Assembly: GCA_004102805.1 (NCBI GenBank)
Contig: SCEG01000007.1
Location: 18,106 to 82,105 of the forward strand
Direction of reading: 5' to 3'
DNA length: 64,000 nucleotides
DNA from: Muribaculaceae bacterium Isolate-002 (NCI)
GTDB lineage: Bacteria; Bacteroidota; Bacteroidia; Bacteroidales; Muribaculaceae
Shown here: in pieces, positions 52,304-59,831 of the stretch
Layout: every line of letters starts with the position of its first letter
Position numbering within the stretch: the stretch's first letter is position 1
Notes under the pieces: generated by a model
What the model saw: only the letters and a program-made list of their open reading frames with translations
The model's database searches: none
Told to the model about the DNA's origin: nothing
Translations under genes and position numbers: made by a program

Positions 52304-53476
52304 ATGGAAGCAGGAATAAAAACGAGACATATAGCGATAGTCAGTTCGACGCGAGCCGACTGGGGTCTGCTCTCGCCGATAGCCAAAGAGCTGCGGCGGC
52401 GCGACGGTGTCAGACTGAGTGTCGTTGCGACCAATATGCATCTCGACGAGACGCGGGGCATGACGGTCAGCGAGATACGTGATGACGGATTTGAGCCGTC
52501 GGCACTCGTGGCGATGCGTTATGCATCTGACAGCGAGGTAGACACTGCTGTGGCTATGGGTGAGCATCTTGCCGATATGGCGAGAACGCTTGGCGAGTTG
52601 CGTCCGGATCTGCTGCTTGTGCTCGGCGACCGGTTCGAGATGCTTGCCGTGGCGTCGGCAGCCACCATGCTGCATATCCCGATAGCGCATATATCGGGAG
52701 GTGAAATCACCGAGGGGGCTGTCGATGACAACATACGTCATGCGATAAGCAAGCTGTCGTCGCTGCATTTTGCCACGACAGAGCGGCATCGCCAGCGGCT
52801 TATAGCGATGGGCGAGCAGCCAGGCAATGTGTTTAACGCCGGTGCGCCGGGCGTGTGGAACATGAATCATGCTCCGGTGATGGCGCGCGAGGCGCTGGAG
52901 CAGTCGTTAGGGTTCGGTTTCGACGGCCGCGTGCTGCTCGTCACATATCATCCGGCCACCAATGACACGGTGGCGCCGTCGGTGAGATTCGGGGCACTTC
53001 TTGAGGCGCTTGACCGGCATGCCGACTGCAAGGTGCTGATAACATATCCGAACAACGACCCTAACAGCGGGGAGATTATCGAGATGATAACCGAGTATCA
53101 GCGGCAACGCGGCGATGCTGTGCTTGCCGTGCCGTCATTGGGCGCGCTGCGTTACCGGTCGGCGCTTCGCTGTGTGACGGCTGTGATCGGAAATTCGTCG
53201 AGCGGAGTCGTAGAAGTGCCGTCGGCCGGCGTTCCGGTGGTGAATATCGGAATGCGGCAGCAGGGACGCACCGCGTCGGAGGCCGTGATACATTGCGGAG
53301 ATGACGTCGGCTCCATCGACGCGGCAATAACCGAGGCTCTGACAGAAGAGGCTGCGCTGCGGGCGCGTATCACCCCCAATCCCTACGAGCAGGAGGACAC
53401 CATAGAACTGATAGCCGGGCGGCTGGCCGAGTGCGACATCACACTTTTGCTGCCCAAAAAATTTCATGATATATGA
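52304..53476 (+). CDS. neuC: UDP-N-acetylglucosamine 2-epimerase, NeuC/LegG type
   Basis: 390 residues. IAIVSSTRADWGLLSPIAKEL, LLLVLGDRFEMLAVASAATM, IAHISGGEITEGAVDDNIRHA, and VIGNSSSGVVEVPSAGVPVVNIG are the signature segments of hydrolysing 2-epimerases of sialic-acid-like pathways. The substrate may be UDP-GlcNAc (NeuC, giving ManNAc) or a diacetyl-bacillosamine nucleotide (LegG in legionaminic acid synthesis). Stop overlaps the next gene by four bases. Members of the same path follow, but neuB/legI is not in the window. Confidence 0.9.
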   Translation: MEAGIKTRHIAIVSSTRADWGLLSPIAKELRRRDGVRLSVVATNMHLDETRGMTVSEIRDDGFEPSALVAMRYASDSEVDTAVAMGEHLADMARTLGELRPDLLLVLGDRFEMLAVASAATMLHIPIAHISGGEITEGAVDDNIRHAISKLSSLHFATTERHRQRLIAMGEQPGNVFNAGAPGVWNMNHAPVMAREALEQSLGFGFDGRVLLVTYHPATNDTVAPSVRFGALLEALDRHADCKVLITYPNNDPNSGEIIEMITEYQRQRGDAVLAVPSLGALRYRSALRCVTAVIGNSSSGVVEVPSAGVPVVNIGMRQQGRTASEAVIHCGDDVGSIDAAITEALTEEAALRARITPNPYEQEDTIELIAGRLAECDITLLLPKKFHDI

Positions 53477-54162
53477 AGCCGTTGATAATCATACCCGCCA
53501 GAGGCGGCAGCAAGGGGATACCCAAGAAGAATATCGCGATGCTCGACGGGCGTCCGCTGATAGACTATACAATCAAGGCGGCGCTTTACACGGCAGCGCC
53601 AAGTCAGATAATATTGTCGACCGACTCGGAGGAGATAGCCTCAGTGGCCCGAGACTGCGGGCTTGATACGCCCTACCGCCGTCCTGCAGAACTTGCGACA
53701 GATACGGCGGGCTCGCGCGAAGTGATACTCGATGCGATGGACTGGGCTGAGAGAGAGGGCCGGGAGTATGACGCCGTGGTGCTGCTTCAGCCGACGTCGC
53801 CGTTGCGCAAGCCAGAGGATATCGCGGGAGCTATGGCGCTTTATGACGACAGCATAGACATGGTGGTGAGTGTTGCGGAAGCGCGCAGCAATCCATATTA
53901 CAACTGCTTTGAGGCGGATGCCGACGGTTTTCTGCATGTGAGCAAGGGCGACGGGTTATACACGCGGCGTCAGGATGTGCCGCCCGCTTTTGAGTATAAC
54001 GGAGCGGTGTATGTAATAAATCCGCAGAGTATCAGGAAGATGGCAATGGGCGAATTTCCGCGCCGCGTGCCGTATCTGATGCCTGCGGAGCGTTCGGTTG
54101 ACATCGACACGCCCATTGACCTTATAATAGCCTCGCATCTGCTTGCGGCTGCGAAACATTGA
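53473..54162 (+). CDS. neuA: CMP-nonulosonate cytidylyltransferase, NeuA/LegF type
   Basis: 229 residues. PLIIIPARGGSKGIPKKNIAML is the CTP-binding motif of CMP-sialate synthetases; VVLLQPTSPLRKPEDI and FEYNGAVYVIN follow, and the Asp of SVDIDTPIDL is near the end. It activates sialic acid or a related nine-carbon sugar with CTP. ATG at 53473 overlaps the NeuC-like stop. The end overlaps the next promoter region but not its ATG. Confidence 0.92.
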   Translation: MKPLIIIPARGGSKGIPKKNIAMLDGRPLIDYTIKAALYTAAPSQIILSTDSEEIASVARDCGLDTPYRRPAELATDTAGSREVILDAMDWAEREGREYDAVVLLQPTSPLRKPEDIAGAMALYDDSIDMVVSVAEARSNPYYNCFEADADGFLHVSKGDGLYTRRQDVPPAFEYNGAVYVINPQSIRKMAMGEFPRRVPYLMPAERSVDIDTPIDLIIASHLLAAAKH

Positions 54163-54188
54163 TTTTTTATGGAAAAATTGTAACTTTG
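54159..54188 (+). promoter_or_regulatory. Internal promoter giving a possibly leaderless transcript
   Basis: TTG at 54159-54161, 19 bases, then TAACTTTG at 54181-54188. Initiation is expected near 54194-54195, which is the ATG itself. The -33 element lies over the neuA stop codon. Confidence 0.6.
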
Positions 54189-54193
54189 CGGAT

Positions 54194-55267
54194 ATGCAGA
54201 AGTTTCAACGACATATAATACCCTCTACGGCTACAGTCAGAGAGGCGATAGAGGCGCTTGACCGACTGTCGGGCGATGCCATGACACTGATAGTGACCGA
54301 CGGAGAGGAACGCCCGCGCGGCACTGTGACCGACGGCGACATAAGGCGTGCTCTGATACGCGGCATTCAGCTTGACGACAATGTCGGAAAGGCAATGAAC
54401 AAGGCATTCCGTTCGGTAAACCGCCGCAACGCCGACGTCGGTTTTATCAGGTATATCAGAAATGCCGGCATACGGCTGCTTCCGGTAATCGATGACGAGG
54501 GGAGGCTTGTGGAGATAGTTGACCTGTATAAGGTCAGTTCGCTGCTTCCGCTGAGTGCCCTGATAATGGCCGGCGGAAAGGGTGAGCGGCTTCGCCCGAT
54601 GACGCTGACGACCCCAAAGCCGCTGCTTGCAATCGAGGGTAAGGCGATAATCGACTATAACATAGAGGCGCTTGCGCGTGTAGGTGTCGACGAGGTGGTG
54701 GTCAGCACCGCCTATCTTGCCGAGCAGCTTGACGCGCATTTCTCTGAACCTGTGGCCGGGATAAATGTCAGAACCATCAGGGAGGAGCAGCCGCGCGGCA
54801 CCATCGGCGCGCTGGCCGACGCACTGCCGATGCTGACCAACGACACAGTGCTGGTGATGAACTCCGATCTTCTTACCGATATAGCGCTCGACGAGATGTA
54901 TATACGTCACCGAGAGGAGGAAGCGGATATAACGGTGGCCGCGATACCGTATACGGTGTCGGTGCCTTACGCCATACTGTCGACAGAAGGGAGCTGCGTG
55001 ACCTCGCTTGAGGAGAAACCGACATATTCGCTTTATGCCAACGGAGGTATCTACATGATATCGAAAGCGGTGGCCGCACTTGTGCCGTCAGACCGGCGCT
55101 ACGATGCGACAGACTTGATCGAGGACGCGCTTGCACGCGGCATGAAGGTGGTGTATTTCCCTATCAACGGCACCTGGATAGATGTGGGAACGCCGGCCGA
55201 TTTCCGTCATGCAGCGGATATCATGAAGTATCACGGAGGAAAACATCGGCAGGGCGCCGGACGTTAA
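54194..55267 (+). CDS. CBS-pair sugar-phosphate nucleotidyltransferase (PtmE-like)
   Basis: 357 residues from the ATG at 54194. Residues 1-125 form two CBS motifs (TATVREAIEALDRLSGDAM, then GTVTDGDIRRALIRGI and LLPVIDDEGRLVEIVDLYKV). The nucleotidyltransferase domain begins near 134: LIMAGGKGERLRPMTLTTPKPLL, VMNSDLLTDIALDEM, VTSLEEKPTYSLYANGGIY. The CBS-transferase fusion beside NeuC- and NeuA-like genes matches PtmE, the glucosamine-1-phosphate guanylyltransferase of legionaminic acid synthesis in Campylobacter. That match is by domain order and context; other sugar-1-phosphate substrates are possible. Confidence 0.85.
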   Translation: MQKFQRHIIPSTATVREAIEALDRLSGDAMTLIVTDGEERPRGTVTDGDIRRALIRGIQLDDNVGKAMNKAFRSVNRRNADVGFIRYIRNAGIRLLPVIDDEGRLVEIVDLYKVSSLLPLSALIMAGGKGERLRPMTLTTPKPLLAIEGKAIIDYNIEALARVGVDEVVVSTAYLAEQLDAHFSEPVAGINVRTIREEQPRGTIGALADALPMLTNDTVLVMNSDLLTDIALDEMYIRHREEEADITVAAIPYTVSVPYAILSTEGSCVTSLEEKPTYSLYANGGIYMISKAVAALVPSDRRYDATDLIEDALARGMKVVYFPINGTWIDVGTPADFRHAADIMKYHGGKHRQGAGR

Positions 55268-55312
55268 TATCTATGTGACAGACCGTAAAAATTAGAAACA
55301 AAGAGAAAAGTT

Positions 55313-56491
55313 ATGCCCGAATCGAATTTCATTGATTATGTAAAGATATTGTGCCGCTCGGGAAAAGGCGGTGCAGGCTCGCGCCATTTTTATCGTGCGA
55401 AATATGTGCCCAAAGGGGGGCCGGACGGAGGTGACGGTGGCCGTGGCGGCCATATAATACTCCGTGGAGACCGTAATATGTGGACGTTGTTGCCACTTCG
55501 TTTCCGCCGCCATGTGTTTGCCGGAAACGGCGAGAGCGGTTCGGGCGGACGCAGTTTCGGCAAGGATGGCGAGGATGTCGTGATAACGGTGCCGTGCGGC
55601 ACGGTGGTGTTTGATGCCGATACGGGCGAGTATCTGTGTGAGGTCACTGACGACGGGCAGGAGGTAAATCTGCTCCGCGGCGGCCGCGGCGGTCTCGGCA
55701 ACTGGCATTTCAAGTCGGCCACGAACCGCACTCCGCGTTATGCGCAGCCGGGTGAGCCGGCGATAGAGAAGAGTGTGATACTCGAACTCAAACTTCTCGC
55801 CGATGTGGGTCTTGTCGGTTTTCCCAATGCCGGGAAGTCGACGTTGCTCTCCGCTCTGTCGGAGGCGCGACCCAAAATCGCGGACTATCCGTTCACCACG
55901 ATGGAGCCGCAGCTTGGCATTGTGGGGTATCGCGGCGGACGGTCGTTTGTGATGGCCGATATCCCCGGCATCATCGAGGGTGCGAGCGAAGGGCGTGGTC
56001 TCGGACTGCGATTTCTTCGGCATATAGAGCGCAATGCAGTGCTGCTGTTTATGGTGCCGGCTGATGCCGATGACATCGCAGCGCAGTATCAGGTGCTTGT
56101 CAACGAGCTTGAACAGTTTAACCCGCAGCTTGCCGACAAGCCCAGAGTGCTTGCTGTGTCGAAGAGCGACATGCTTGACGAGGAACTGACCGAAGAAATC
56201 GCAAAGACGCTGCCCGAGGGAATACCGTCGGTGTTTATCTCTGCTGTCACCGGTCAGGGTCTTACGGAACTGAAAGATATATTGTGGTCGGCGATAATCG
56301 ATGACCGCAACCGCATCGAGACTGTGCCGATAACACATCGTCCGCTTGATGTGCGCCACCGCGTGCAGGAGGAGGATGAGTTTATTTTCGAGCCGACTCC
56401 GGTGGCCGATGACGATTTCATCGAGGATGAGGACTGGGACGAAATCGGCTGGGAATATGGCGATGACGATTTGCCTGAAGATGACAAGTAA
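55313..56491 (+). CDS. obg: GTPase Obg/CgtA
   Basis: 392 residues. The Gly-rich Obg fold covers about 1-158 ([40 protein letters not shown]). The G domain starts at [18 protein letters not shown], with TT of [28 protein letters not shown] and [11 protein letters not shown]-terminal acidic tail ([21 protein letters not shown]) is common in Bacteroidetes Obg. It acts in late 50S ribosome assembly. Usually found beside adk; here the nonulosonate genes lie upstream. Followed by pgeF after 15 bases. Confidence 0.95.
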   Translation: MPESNFIDYVKILCRSGKGGAGSRHFYRAKYVPKGGPDGGDGGRGGHIILRGDRNMWTLLPLRFRRHVFAGNGESGSGGRSFGKDGEDVVITVPCGTVVFDADTGEYLCEVTDDGQEVNLLRGGRGGLGNWHFKSATNRTPRYAQPGEPAIEKSVILELKLLADVGLVGFPNAGKSTLLSALSEARPKIADYPFTTMEPQLGIVGYRGGRSFVMADIPGIIEGASEGRGLGLRFLRHIERNAVLLFMVPADADDIAAQYQVLVNELEQFNPQLADKPRVLAVSKSDMLDEELTEEIAKTLPEGIPSVFISAVTGQGLTELKDILWSAIIDDRNRIETVPITHRPLDVRHRVQEEDEFIFEPTPVADDDFIEDEDWDEIGWEYGDDDLPEDDK

Positions 56492-56506
56492 AACTGTCGG
56501 CTGACT

Positions 56507-57253
56507 ATGGATATGATAAGACTTGATGCAGGGTGCGGAGCTTTGGCTTTGAGCACCCTGCGTGGCGCCAGTGGAGGCGATGACGCCTACGCCGCATTCA
56601 ATGTGTGCCACTATACGGGTGATGACGCGGAGCATGTGGGGCGTTGCCGCGGGGAGCTCGCGGCTGTTGCAGGGGTGGATGCCGACCGGCTCGTCATTCC
56701 GCGGCAGACGCATTCGGTTAATGTGGCTGTTGTGGGCGATGTGATGCCGGATGTGGAGAATGTCGATGCGTTGGTTACGCGGCGAAGCGATGTGGCGCTG
56801 GTGGTCAACACTGCCGATTGTCTGCCTATAGTGCTGAATGACGGTGCCGGCGGAGTTGTGGGCGTGGCTCATGGCGGCTGGCGTGGCCTGTATGGCGGAA
56901 TTATCGAGGCAACGGTGTCGGCGATGAAAGGTTGCGGCGCTGAGACGGAGCGGGTCAGAGCGGCGATAGGGCCGTGTATATGCGGAGGCTGCTATGAGGT
57001 CGACGAGGAGTTTGCAGAGATGTTTGCCGCCGCATTCGGAGAGGAGGTGCGTATTGTGTATTCGGAAGGGGGGAAGCCGCATGTGGATTTGCGTGAGGTG
57101 GCGCTGCGTCAGTTTGAGCGCTGCGGTATCGGCCGGGAGCGTGTTTTTGTGTCGGAGCTGTGCAGCAGATGTGACGAGCGGTTGTTTTCGGCGCGTCGTC
57201 TCGGGGTGCGTTCGGGGCGGATTGCGACGGTAGTGAAGAGGGTTTTGACATGA
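56507..57253 (+). CDS. pgeF: Peptidoglycan-editing factor PgeF (YfiH/DUF152 family)
   Basis: 248 residues. RQTHSVNVAVVGDV (His), VNTADCLPIVLND (Cys) and VAHGGWRGLYGGII (His) are the zinc site of the multicopper-oxidase-like YfiH fold. Also GPCICGGCYEVDEEF and RQFERCGI with later CSRCDERLFS. The family removes wrongly placed residues from peptidoglycan precursors and has purine nucleoside activity in some bacteria. In an operon with obg. The tRNA promoter begins about 35 bases after the stop. Confidence 0.92.
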   Translation: MDMIRLDAGCGALALSTLRGASGGDDAYAAFNVCHYTGDDAEHVGRCRGELAAVAGVDADRLVIPRQTHSVNVAVVGDVMPDVENVDALVTRRSDVALVVNTADCLPIVLNDGAGGVVGVAHGGWRGLYGGIIEATVSAMKGCGAETERVRAAIGPCICGGCYEVDEEFAEMFAAAFGEEVRIVYSEGGKPHVDLREVALRQFERCGIGRERVFVSELCSRCDERLFSARRLGVRSGRIATVVKRVLT

Positions 57254-57288
57254 TTTGAAAAATATTTTTGAAAAAAGTTGCGAAAAAG

Positions 57289-57319
57289 TTTGGTGATTAA
57301 AAAATAATGCGTAACTTTG
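57289..57319 (+). promoter_or_regulatory. Promoter of the tRNA-Val gene
   Basis: TTTG at 57289-57292, 19 bases, then TAACTTTG at 57312-57319; initiation near 57326, about 13 bases before the mature tRNA end. Confidence 0.8.
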
Positions 57320-57338
57320 CATCGCAATTCAGCAAAAG

Positions 57339-57416
57339 GGGCGCTTAGCTCAGCTGGTTCAGAGCATCTGCCTTACAAGCAGAGGGTCGGGGGTTCGAAT
57401 CCCTCAGCGCCCACCA
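57339..57416 (+). tRNA. tRNA-Val (anticodon UAC)
   Basis: Acceptor arms GGGCGCT (57339-57345) and AGCGCCC (57406-57412), then A and an encoded CCA. D arm GCTC with AGAGC-type pairing, anticodon stem TCTGC/GCAGA with loop CTTACAA (anticodon TAC), and T arm with TTCGAAT loop. The gene is complete, has its own promoter and ends at a strong terminator; it is a single tRNA. Confidence 0.97.
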
Positions 57417-57424
57417 CCCTTTTT

Positions 57425-57459
57425 AAGCCATCAACTTTCACGAGTTGGTGGCTTTTTTT
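57425..57459 (+). terminator. Intrinsic terminator of tRNA-Val
   Basis: A 12-bp stem (AAGCCATCAACT at 57425-57436 with AGTTGGTGGCTT at 57443-57454, one G-U pair) and a 6-base loop, followed by seven T in total. Confidence 0.9.
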
Positions 57460-57897
57460 ATCTATACAGGCTGATCCGCAAAATGTTATGTCTATGCCAC
57501 AGACCGCCCTTCCCGGGCTTATGTTGTAGGGTTGATGTGTTTCCGGGGGCTCCGCCCGCTCCGCGTTCTGCGAATTCCGGTTAACAACATGCTTGAGCCT
57601 CCGGCTCTCCGTGGGCGGCAGTGCAGGGGTGGGGCGTCTCGTTTCCGTGGTGGTGGAGATGTGGGGCCGCACGGCCCGTGTGGCTGGTGTTTGCGTTGGT
57701 AATCAGTGGGTTGGCGGACACGAGCCGTGCGTCCCTACGGAGAGGTGGGGATGTAAGGTCTTTATTAGGGTCATTAAGGTCATTAATGAATGATGTGGTG
57801 GGGGCGTGGGTGGCGACGCGGTGAGGATAGCCGCTCTGTGGATGTGTGGGTGTCGGGTGTTTTTTATTTGAAAATTTTTTATTGATTTTTTTGTGAT
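57460..57897. other. Repeat-rich intergenic region with no gene
   Basis: No credible ORF. The left part holds a degenerate palindrome: ATGTTGT (57522-57528 region) faces ACAACAT (57584-57590), with GGGGGCTCCGCCC between, and a short hairpin GAGCC-TCC-GGCTC at 57595-57607. A REP-like copy follows at 57716-57738. A run gtcattaaggtcattaatgaat near 57769-57791 is a short tandem repeat. The right end is AT-rich before the SPOR gene. Confidence 0.5.
57716..57738. repeat. REP-like palindrome, copy 2 (degenerate)
   Basis: GGACACGAGCCGTGCGTCC shares the 15-base core at 57719-57733 exactly with the element at 28881-28907. The left arm lacks two bases of the full palindrome, so this copy is imperfect. 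Confidence 0.55.
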
Positions 57898-58419
57898 ATG
57901 AGTGGATTTAAGAGTTTTTTGTGGTTGGTGGCTGCAGGGATTGCTTTTTCGGCGGTTATGGCCGGATGCGGAACGAATGAGGCTAATTACAAGAAGGCAT
58001 ACGACAAGGCGCAGGAGAGGGGGGCGGATGGTATTGAGAGTACCATCTATAACCGCATCAGGGAGCGGAAGCAGGAGGAACGGGTTGTAACAGACGGAGA
58101 TACGGTGGCTGTTGTGTCGGAGTATGTAACTGCGGTGAAGGAGGCCGGTTTTGATGCGGGAGATCTGTACAGATATAATGTCGTGGCGGCTCAGTTCAAG
58201 CAGCTTTTTCACGCGAAATCGATGCGGGGGCGGATGGCTTCGGCGGGATATGACGGAGCGATAATTGTGGCAACGGGCGAGCCGTTGTATTATGTGGTGA
58301 CGCTGTCGTCGGAGTCGCTTGCCGAGGTTAAGGCGGCGGCCGACAGTCTTGCGAAATCATCGCCGGTGAAGCTGCAGGAAGGGTATCCGTGGATATTGCG
58401 TGCTGCCAACCGCAGGTGA
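57898..58419 (+). CDS. SPOR-domain lipoprotein
   Basis: 173 residues with a lipoprotein signal (FKSFLWLVAAGIAF, then VMAGC). A helical lead (NYKKAYDKAQERGADGIEST) is followed by a C-terminal SPOR-like domain (YNVVAAQFKQLFHAKSMRGRM, then GAIIVATGEPLYYVVTLSSESLAEVKAAADSL and GYPWILRA). SPOR domains bind denuded peptidoglycan glycan strands at division sites, so a role at the septum or cell wall is likely. The match to SPOR is by pattern and not strong in every position. Confidence 0.8.
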   Translation: MSGFKSFLWLVAAGIAFSAVMAGCGTNEANYKKAYDKAQERGADGIESTIYNRIRERKQEERVVTDGDTVAVVSEYVTAVKEAGFDAGDLYRYNVVAAQFKQLFHAKSMRGRMASAGYDGAIIVATGEPLYYVVTLSSESLAEVKAAADSLAKSSPVKLQEGYPWILRAANRR

Positions 58420-58486
58420 GTCGGGCGTGTGGTACTGATTCGGGCGGGCAAATTCAGGCGGTGTATGATTTTGACGCATTTTTGTG

Positions 58487-58516
58487 TTTGTCATTCAGTA
58501 AATTTGCGTATATTTG
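58487..58516 (+). promoter_or_regulatory. Promoter of the threonine ammonia-lyase gene
   Basis: TTTG at 58487-58490, 18 bases, then TATATTTG at 58509-58516. A second -7-like box, TAAATTTG, lies at 58499-58506. Initiation near 58523 supports the ATG at 58539. Confidence 0.65.
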
Positions 58517-58538
58517 CGTGTTTAAATCAACTATTAAA

Positions 58539-59747
58539 ATGTCAGCTTTACAAATCAGTGAGATATATAAGGCACAGCAGGTGCTTAAAGATGTGGCCCG
58601 TCACCCTAAAATTATAGGTCCGACGGATTTGTCGAAAGATTGCACGGTGTATCTGAAGCCTGAAAATCTGCAATATACGGGTTCGTTTAAACTGAGAGGC
58701 GCGTATTACAAGATATCGCAGTTGTCAGACGAGGAGAAGGAGCGCGGAGTGATAGCGTGTTCAGCGGGCAATCATGCTCAGGGAGTGGCTCTCGGAGCGA
58801 AGCATAACGGCATAAAGGCACTGATATGTCTGCCGGCGGGAGCGCCCATTTCAAAAATCGAGGCAACGAAGCGTCTTGGCGCTGAGGTGTGTCTGGTGCC
58901 CGGGGTGTATGACGATGCTTACAACAAGGCCGTCGAGCTTAAGGAAGAGTTCGGCTACACGTTTGTGCATCCGTTTGATGACCCGCTGGTGATAGCCGGT
59001 CAGGGCACAATCGGCCTTGAGATCATCGAGGAGCTTCCGGAAGTTGAGGCTATAGTGGTGCCGGTCGGCGGAGGCGGTCTGATATCTGGAATCGCGTTTG
59101 CCGTGAAAACATTGCGTCCGGACATCAAGGTGTATGGCGTTCAGGCCGCGGGCGCGCCGTCGATGGAGCGGTCGATGTCGGAGAAAAAGGCCGTGCATCT
59201 TGACAGCGTGTCGACGATAGCTGACGGCATTGCGGTGAAAGAGCCGGGCGTGAACACGTTTGAGATGTGTCAGAAATATGTCGACGAAATCGTGACTGTC
59301 ACAGATGACGAGATATCGGCGGCCATACTCGCACTGATCGAGAAGCAGAAACTTATAGCGGAAGGCGCCGGCGCCACACCTGTGGCCGCAGTGATGTTTG
59401 ACAAACTGCCGGTCAAGGGAAAGAAGGTGGTGTGCATGGTGTCGGGCGGCAATATTGATGTGACGATACTCAACCGCGTCATAACGCGAGGAATGATGAT
59501 GGGCGGCCGCATGTGCATGCTTACGCTCGAGCTTGATGACAAACCCGGACAGCTGTCGGCTGTTAGCGAAATCATAGCCAAGTCGGGCGGCAATATCATA
59601 TCGGTGACGCATGAGCGCACGAAGGCTACAAACCATATCAATTCATGCTCGCTGCACGTGGAGATGGAAACCCGCGACAAGGAGCATGTGGCGATGATCA
59701 AGAAAGCCCTCGAGGATGCCGGATTTCCGGTAGTGCACGGATATTGA
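58539..59747 (+). CDS. ilvA: Threonine ammonia-lyase (threonine dehydratase) with one ACT domain
   Basis: 402 residues from the ATG at 58539 (MSALQISEIYKAQQVL); the frame extends upstream without similarity. PLP Lys lies in TGSFKLRGAYYKI near 57; the phosphate loop is VPVGGGGLISGIAF. A C-terminal ACT domain (LTLELDDKPGQLSAVSEIIAKSGG) suggests amino-acid feedback. It converts threonine to 2-oxobutanoate for isoleucine synthesis or catabolism. The one-ACT form of about 400 residues is shared by catabolic-type enzymes. Confidence 0.93.
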   Translation: MSALQISEIYKAQQVLKDVARHPKIIGPTDLSKDCTVYLKPENLQYTGSFKLRGAYYKISQLSDEEKERGVIACSAGNHAQGVALGAKHNGIKALICLPAGAPISKIEATKRLGAEVCLVPGVYDDAYNKAVELKEEFGYTFVHPFDDPLVIAGQGTIGLEIIEELPEVEAIVVPVGGGGLISGIAFAVKTLRPDIKVYGVQAAGAPSMERSMSEKKAVHLDSVSTIADGIAVKEPGVNTFEMCQKYVDEIVTVTDDEISAAILALIEKQKLIAEGAGATPVAAVMFDKLPVKGKKVVCMVSGGNIDVTILNRVITRGMMMGGRMCMLTLELDDKPGQLSAVSEIIAKSGGNIISVTHERTKATNHINSCSLHVEMETRDKEHVAMIKKALEDAGFPVVHGY

Positions 59748-59831
59748 CAAACTGTTTGACGACTGAGTTGTTTTGTATCAGAGAGGGATTACTGACTTAA
59801 AGCCCACCCATATCATCAAAGCCCTGTATTT

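Noticed and set aside
55292..57322. 676-residue minus-strand open frame
   Set aside because: It is antisense to obg and pgeF, is rich in His, Arg and Ser with no domain, and arises from GC-rich codon bias.
57317..57529. 70-residue plus-strand frame, and a 99-residue minus-strand frame (57373-57672), over the tRNA
   Set aside because: They run through tRNA-Val and its terminator; the peptides (GSEHLPYKQRVGGSNPS and GAEGFEPPTL) are the well-known false translations of tRNA genes.
58389..58538. Upstream extension of the threonine ammonia-lyase frame by 50 residues
   Set aside because: It overlaps the end of the SPOR gene and the promoter; the family N-terminus begins at the ATG at 58539.
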